Origin: Planctomycetaceae bacterium
GTDB taxonomy: Bacteria; Planctomycetota; UBA1135; GCA-002686595
Assembly: GCA_011525785.1 (NCBI GenBank)
Contig: WYBT01000028.1
Coordinates: 62,001-126,000, forward strand
Reading direction: 5' to 3'
DNA length: 64,000 nucleotides
Position numbers and translations under genes: made by a program
Part shown: one piece after another, positions 60,180 to 64,000 of the stretch
How positions within the stretch are numbered: the first letter of the stretch is position 1
Layout: each line of letters starts with the position of its first letter
The notes under the pieces: generated by a model
The model's input: the letters and a program-made list of their open reading frames with translations, nothing else
Told to the model about the DNA's origin: nothing
Database searches by the model: none

Positions 60180-62026
60180 GGTCCTCGGCCGCGCTGCGCG
60201 TGTTGCTGCGCGTCGAGCTGCGTTCCGCGCGGCGCCACGCAGCGCGCTCGTGGCTGGTCGTGGCGTTGACTGCGTTGTGCGTCGCAGCGATGTGCGGCGG
60301 TGGCGCGTTGTTCGTGACGGCGCGTGCGACGCCCGACGAGCTGCGCGCGAACGTGCTCGGCGCGGCGGACCTCCGCATCGAGACCTACGACGCACTCGAG
60401 CGCAGCAAGTTCGAGACGGCTCTGCCGGCGGACGCGCGTTGCACTGCGTTTGCGCAGCGCTCGAGCACGGCTCGCAGCGCGGCTGGCGCGACGCAGCTCG
60501 AGTGTTGGAGCTTCGAGCGAGGCGCGCTCGAGCCCGGAGAGCTCGCGCACGGCATGCTGCGCTTGGTCGAAGGTCGCGCGCCGCAGTCGCAGGACGAGTG
60601 CGCGCTCGCGCCGGGTGTCGCGCAGACGTTGGGTATCGAGCTCGGCGAACGCGTCGAGCTCGAAGGCCGCTCGCGCGCCGTCGTGGGCCTCGCGGCGAGG
60701 CCGGAAGAGCTCGAACGCGCCGTGGCGTGGATCGAGTTCGCGCCCGAGCAGGCGAGCAAGCTGTGGCTCGTCGACGCTGCGCCCACCGCGGTCGCGCCGC
60801 TCGCCGACGCGCTGTTCGCCGCGGGCCAACGCGTGATCCGCCGCGAGGACCTGGGCCAGCGCGACGAGTTCGAGACGCTCGTCACGTTCGTGCTGGGCGG
60901 CTTCGCGTTCTTCGAGGCGACGCTGGTGATCGCAGCGACGTTCGCGGTCGGTCTGCGGCGCCGTCAGCGCGAAATCGGGCTCGTCAGCGCGAACGGCGCC
61001 ACCGCGGGCGACGTGGTGCGCGCGCTGTGCATTTCGACAGCGCTGCTCGCGAGCATGGGCGTCGTGCTCGGCGTGCTGCTCGGAATCGGCGCCGCGTACG
61101 CGCTCTCGCCTTGGCTCGACGCTTGGAACGCTCGCTGGAACGGCCCGCTCGAGCTCTCGCTCGCGCACATCGCCGCCGGCGCGCTGCTCGGGCCCGCGAG
61201 CGCGCTTGCCGCGACGCTCGTGCCCGCGTTGGGCGCAGCGCGCCTGCCCGTCGTGGTGGCCCTCAGCGGCCGCCGACCGACTCACGGCGCTGCGCGCGGC
61301 TGGCTGATGCTGGGACTCGCGCTGCTGAGCGTCGGAGCAGCGCTCTTGGTCGTCGGAACGCGCGCTGACGACGCCACCGCCGCCGTTGCGGTGCTGTGCG
61401 GTTCGATCGCGGGCGTGCTCGGGCTCGGCGCCTGCTCGCCGTGGCTGCTCAGCGCGCTCGCGCGACTCGCAGCACCGCTTCCACTCGCTTGGCGACTCGC
61501 TGCACGCGATGCGGGGCGCTTCGGCACGCGCAACGGACCCGCGGTGACGGCGGTGCTCGCCGCGCTCTCGGTCAGCGTGCTGCTCGCCTCGCTCGCCGGC
61601 AGTGTCGACGCGCTCGTCGCCGCCCAGAGCGAATCGGTGAGCGCCGGTCCCGAGCGCGCGCTGATCGATCTCGCACTGGTCGCGAGCCTGCTGACGAGCT
61701 TGATCGTCGTGTTCCTCGCCACCGCGCTGGCCCGCGCCGAATCCGAGGCGGATGAGCGCATCCTCGATGCCGTCGGCGCCGCGCCGCGCGATCAGCGCCG
61801 ACTGGCCGGTGCGCGCGCCGCCTACCTCGCGCTCCTCGGCGCCGCCCTCGCTGCGCCCGCGGGTCTCGCGCCGAGTTGGGGGCTGATCGAGTTCGCCGAC
61901 GCGCGACTGTCGTTCCACACGCCTTGGCCGCAGCTCGCGGCCTGCGTGATCGTGTTGCCGTTCCTCGCTTTCCTCGGCGCGTGGCTCAGCTCCGCGCTCC
62001 GCACCACCACTTCGGAGTCTCACTGA
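60176..62026 (+). CDS. ABC transporter permease, FtsX-like (double module)
   Basis: 616 aa from GTG 60176, inside the ATPase stop. One N-terminal helix (about 22-42), an extracytoplasmic domain, then an FtsX core with three helices (LGGFAFFEATLVIAATFAVG, ISTALLASMGVVLGVLLGIG, and a third). A second run of membrane helices begins at about 380 and ends in a further FtsX-like core. This resembles the longer permeases of antimicrobial-peptide exporters. The next ATG overlaps its stop by one base. Substrate unknown. Confidence 0.85.
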   Translation: MRSSAALRVLLRVELRSARRHAARSWLVVALTALCVAAMCGGGALFVTARATPDELRANVLGAADLRIETYDALERSKFETALPADARCTAFAQRSSTARSAAGATQLECWSFERGALEPGELAHGMLRLVEGRAPQSQDECALAPGVAQTLGIELGERVELEGRSRAVVGLAARPEELERAVAWIEFAPEQASKLWLVDAAPTAVAPLADALFAAGQRVIRREDLGQRDEFETLVTFVLGGFAFFEATLVIAATFAVGLRRRQREIGLVSANGATAGDVVRALCISTALLASMGVVLGVLLGIGAAYALSPWLDAWNARWNGPLELSLAHIAAGALLGPASALAATLVPALGAARLPVVVALSGRRPTHGAARGWLMLGLALLSVGAALLVVGTRADDATAAVAVLCGSIAGVLGLGACSPWLLSALARLAAPLPLAWRLAARDAGRFGTRNGPAVTAVLAALSVSVLLASLAGSVDALVAAQSESVSAGPERALIDLALVASLLTSLIVVFLATALARAESEADERILDAVGAAPRDQRRLAGARAAYLALLGAALAAPAGLAPSWGLIEFADARLSFHTPWPQLAACVIVLPFLAFLGAWLSSALRTTTSESH

Positions 62027-63480
62027 TGCGCCGCTTCGTCGCCCGACTGCTTCTCGCAAGCCTCCTGTGCGCCGGCGCCGCGGCGAGTGCAGCGAACGCG
62101 CAGGTCCAGTGGACGCCGCACGAACTCGCGGGCCCCGACGGCAAGCCGATCGCGTGCGAGCTCGGCCGACTGCGCGTTCCAGAGAACCGCAGCAAGCCCG
62201 ACGGCGCGCAGATCGAGCTCGCTTTCGTGCGACTGCGCACCGCCAACCCCAAGCCTGCGCCGCCGTGCTTCTACTTGGTCGGCGGACCCGGTCCGTCGGG
62301 CATCGAGTACTGCGTGCGGCCCGCCGCGGGACGCCATCTGCGCCTGCTCGACACGCGCGACGTGATCGGCATCGACCAGCGCGGCACGGGCGCGAGCAGG
62401 CCGAACCTCGCTGAGGGTCCGCAGTTCCGCTACGAGCTGCCGCTCGATCGTCCGGCGACGCGCGCGAGCTTCGACGCGGCCTATCGCGAAGCTGCGGAGC
62501 GTTGTCTGGCGCACTGGCGCGCGCAGGGCGTCGATCCGAGCGCGTACAACACGGCCGAGAACGCTGAGGACATCGAGTCGGTGCGCGCGGCGCTGGGGCT
62601 CGAGCAGATCGTGCTGTGGGGCGAGAGCTACGGCACGCACCTCGCGCTCGAGTACTTGCGCCGCCACTCCAAGCGCGTCGCGGGCGCGGTGCTGGTGCGC
62701 ACGGAGGGGCCCGACCACACGCTGAAGTTGCCCAGCACGACGCAGCGCTACCTCGAGCAGCTCCACGCGCTGGTCGCGGCGGACCCCGACGCGTCGAAGA
62801 TGCTGCCCGACACGCTGGGCGCGGTGCGGGCGCTGCTCGCACAGCTCGCCGAGAAGCCGGTGAAGCTCACCGCGCGGCACGAGGGCAGCGAGCTCGAGTT
62901 CGTGCTCGGGCCCTTCGACTTGCAGTTCCACGTCGCCAACGCGCTCGGACTCTCCTTCGAGGTGCGCGACCTGCCCGCAGCGCTGGCGCGCATGCAGCGC
63001 GGCGACTGGAGCGCTCTGGCCGAGAGCGCGCTCATGCTGCGGCGCGGCGATGTCGGCTCGGCGATGGCGCTGATGATGGACTGTTCGTCGGGCGCGTCAG
63101 CGGCGCGACTCGCGCGCATCGCGAGCGAGCGCGCCGACGCGGCGAACCTGCTCTCGGACGCCGTCAACGCGCCCTATCCGGCGGCCTGCGCGGCCTGCGG
63201 CCCGACGCCGGTCGGTGAGAAGCTGCGCGCGCCGCTTTCGAGCGACGCGCGCGTGTTGTTCGTCAGCGGAGGGCTCGATGCGCGCACGCCGGCGTCGAAC
63301 GTCGAGGAGTTGAGCGCGGGGTTTCCGAACCACGCCCACGTGATCGCCGACAGCGCCGGCCACGAATCGATCGAGATGCTCGCGCCCGAGTATCGCGAGC
63401 TGCTCTCACGCTTCCTGGCGGGCGAGAAGGTCGAGAGCCGCACCATCGCGCTTCCGCCGCCGCGCTTTCGCACGCTCTGA
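62026..63480 (+). CDS. Secreted alpha/beta hydrolase, S33 peptidase (TAP-like)
   Basis: 484 aa from ATG 62026 at a signal peptide (ARLLLASLLCAGAAASA). Tripeptidyl/proline-aminopeptidase-like motifs: FYLVGGPGPSGIEY (oxyanion side), VIGIDQRGTGASRP, nucleophile S201 in WGESYGTHLALEYLRRH, and the C-terminal TAP part VLFVSGGLDARTP (Asp) and SAGHES (His). Probably exported and acts on peptides or esters. Last gene of the PadR-ABC operon; it could modify the substrate handled by the exporter. Confidence 0.87.
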   Translation: MRRFVARLLLASLLCAGAAASAANAQVQWTPHELAGPDGKPIACELGRLRVPENRSKPDGAQIELAFVRLRTANPKPAPPCFYLVGGPGPSGIEYCVRPAAGRHLRLLDTRDVIGIDQRGTGASRPNLAEGPQFRYELPLDRPATRASFDAAYREAAERCLAHWRAQGVDPSAYNTAENAEDIESVRAALGLEQIVLWGESYGTHLALEYLRRHSKRVAGAVLVRTEGPDHTLKLPSTTQRYLEQLHALVAADPDASKMLPDTLGAVRALLAQLAEKPVKLTARHEGSELEFVLGPFDLQFHVANALGLSFEVRDLPAALARMQRGDWSALAESALMLRRGDVGSAMALMMDCSSGASAARLARIASERADAANLLSDAVNAPYPAACAACGPTPVGEKLRAPLSSDARVLFVSGGLDARTPASNVEELSAGFPNHAHVIADSAGHESIEMLAPEYRELLSRFLAGEKVESRTIALPPPRFRTL

Positions 63481-63542
63481 ACGACTAGCTTCTCGAACCG
63501 CGCGGGGCGCGGAAGTCCCAGGAGCTGGTGGCCAACGAACGC

Positions 63543-63582
63543 CTCGGGGCGCATCGGCGTTGTAGCCGACGCGCCCCGGGGT
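63543..63582. terminator. Bidirectional terminator-like hairpin
   Basis: CGGGGCGCATCGGC (63546-63559) pairs with GCCGACGCGCCCCG (63566-63579) with one mismatch and a 6-nt loop; flanking bases extend the stem. It lies between the convergent hydrolase and RNA-binding genes and can serve both. Confidence 0.6.
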
Positions 63583-63631
63583 TGGTGCGTGATGGTGGCG
63601 CTGCGCGCGAGTGAGAGCGCGCCGGCTCGTC

Positions 63632-63958
63632 TTACCAGCGGCGACCGCCGCCGCCGCCGCCCGAGCGTCCGCCGCCGCCGTAGCCGCTGCTCGAAGGGCG
63701 ACGCGGCTCGGGCAGGTCCTTGGCCACGTTGACCTTGACCACGGCGCCGTCGAGCGTCGCGCCGTTGAGTGCAGCAATGGCCGCCGTGGCTTCTTCGGGC
63801 GAGCCCATGTCGACGAACGCGAACCCGCGCGACTTGCCGGTCTCGGCGTCCATCTTCATCAGCACCTTGGTGACCGTTCGCCCGTCCTGCGCAACGAACT
63901 TGCGCAGTGCTTCTTCCGTGGTGCTCTTGTCCAAGTTGCCGACATAGATCCGCGACAT
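63632..63958 (-). CDS. RRM-domain glycine-rich RNA-binding protein
   Basis: 108 aa. One RNA recognition motif: RNP2 IYVGNL at residues 4-9 and RNP1 KSRGFAFVDM at 43-52, with GSPEEATAAIAALNG and VVKVNVAKDLPEP. A Gly/Arg/Ser-rich tail follows (GYGGGGRSGGGGGGRRW), as in cyanobacterial and planctomycete Rbp proteins. These act as cold-shock or mRNA-localisation factors. The promoter and 5' UTR start within the last 42 bases of the window, so upstream signals are not visible. Confidence 0.92.
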   Translation of the reverse strand: MSRIYVGNLDKSTTEEALRKFVAQDGRTVTKVLMKMDAETGKSRGFAFVDMGSPEEATAAIAALNGATLDGAVVKVNVAKDLPEPRRPSSSGYGGGGRSGGGGGGRRW

Positions 63959-64000
63959 CGTGTTCGATCGTCCTCTTTTGGCGACGGAAGGGACCGATCG

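Noticed and set aside
1..64000. CRISPR arrays, rRNA, prophage and replication-origin signals.
   Set aside because: No regularly spaced repeats, no rRNA motifs, no phage structural genes and no dnaA-box cluster were noticed.

Overview
The window is GC-rich, densely coded bacterial chromosome with about 50 protein genes and no rRNA, tRNA or CRISPR that I can support. Four or more secreted proteins with unrelated N-termini (HAF repeats, beta-helix, di-heme cytochrome, FG-GAP) share one C-terminal domain that opens with a YCTxKxNSxGCTP-like motif. Together with CRTAC1/UnbV proteins, many ECF and alternative sigma factors and a eukaryote-type Ser/Thr kinase, this points to Planctomycetota. I would guess the deep clade of marine planctomycetes rich in this domain; that is inference from family knowledge, not a database result.

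Layout. 1-2111: TetR-controlled ABC exporter, ATPase cut by the window edge. 2242-8477: secreted GH18-like protein, small cytochrome c, a 37-bp-arm inverted repeat, a ferric-reductase-like flavocytochrome, and a YgaP-like/ECF sigma/anti-sigma operon. 8494-11458: glycosyltransferase, S41 peptidase and TetR. 11540-14480: a low-density, scarred stretch holding a duplicated HNH gene tail, a secreted protein broken by deletion and frameshift, and a Cys-rich secreted protein. 14484-15946: HNH nuclease and SDR.

16009-31774 is the most interesting part. A Ser/Thr kinase with a membrane anchor and a C-terminal transglutaminase-like domain is followed by three probable lipoproteins, two of them tandem paralogues. 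After a strong terminator comes a type III secretion (injectisome-type) locus: sctU, a substrate carrying the DUF1521/MIIA metal-induced self-cleavage domain known from rhizobial NopE effectors, a 619-aa putative substrate with internal repeats, sctV, a tail-anchored FHA protein and a FliA-like sigma factor. The rest of the injectisome is not in the window. Another candidate substrate lies at 57708-58685.

31874-44123: stress protein, ECF sigma, TPR-like protein, HAF-repeat secreted protein, a VOC/WYL-regulator pair with a likely operator, ATP-grasp enzyme, membrane protein with a Cys cluster, beta-helix protein, DUF3050 protein and an alpha/beta-hydrolase-RraB fusion. 44285-51700: three large secreted proteins: di-heme peroxidase-like with dockerin/cohesin-like parts, a CRTAC1/UnbV protein interrupted by one in-frame TGA, and an FG-GAP protein. 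52616-54010: a fic gene destroyed by an IS21-type remnant, with a second inverted IS end nearby. 54196-63958: exonuclease, DUF1801, PAS, radical SAM, the candidate effector, a PadR-ABC exporter-hydrolase operon and an RRM RNA-binding protein.
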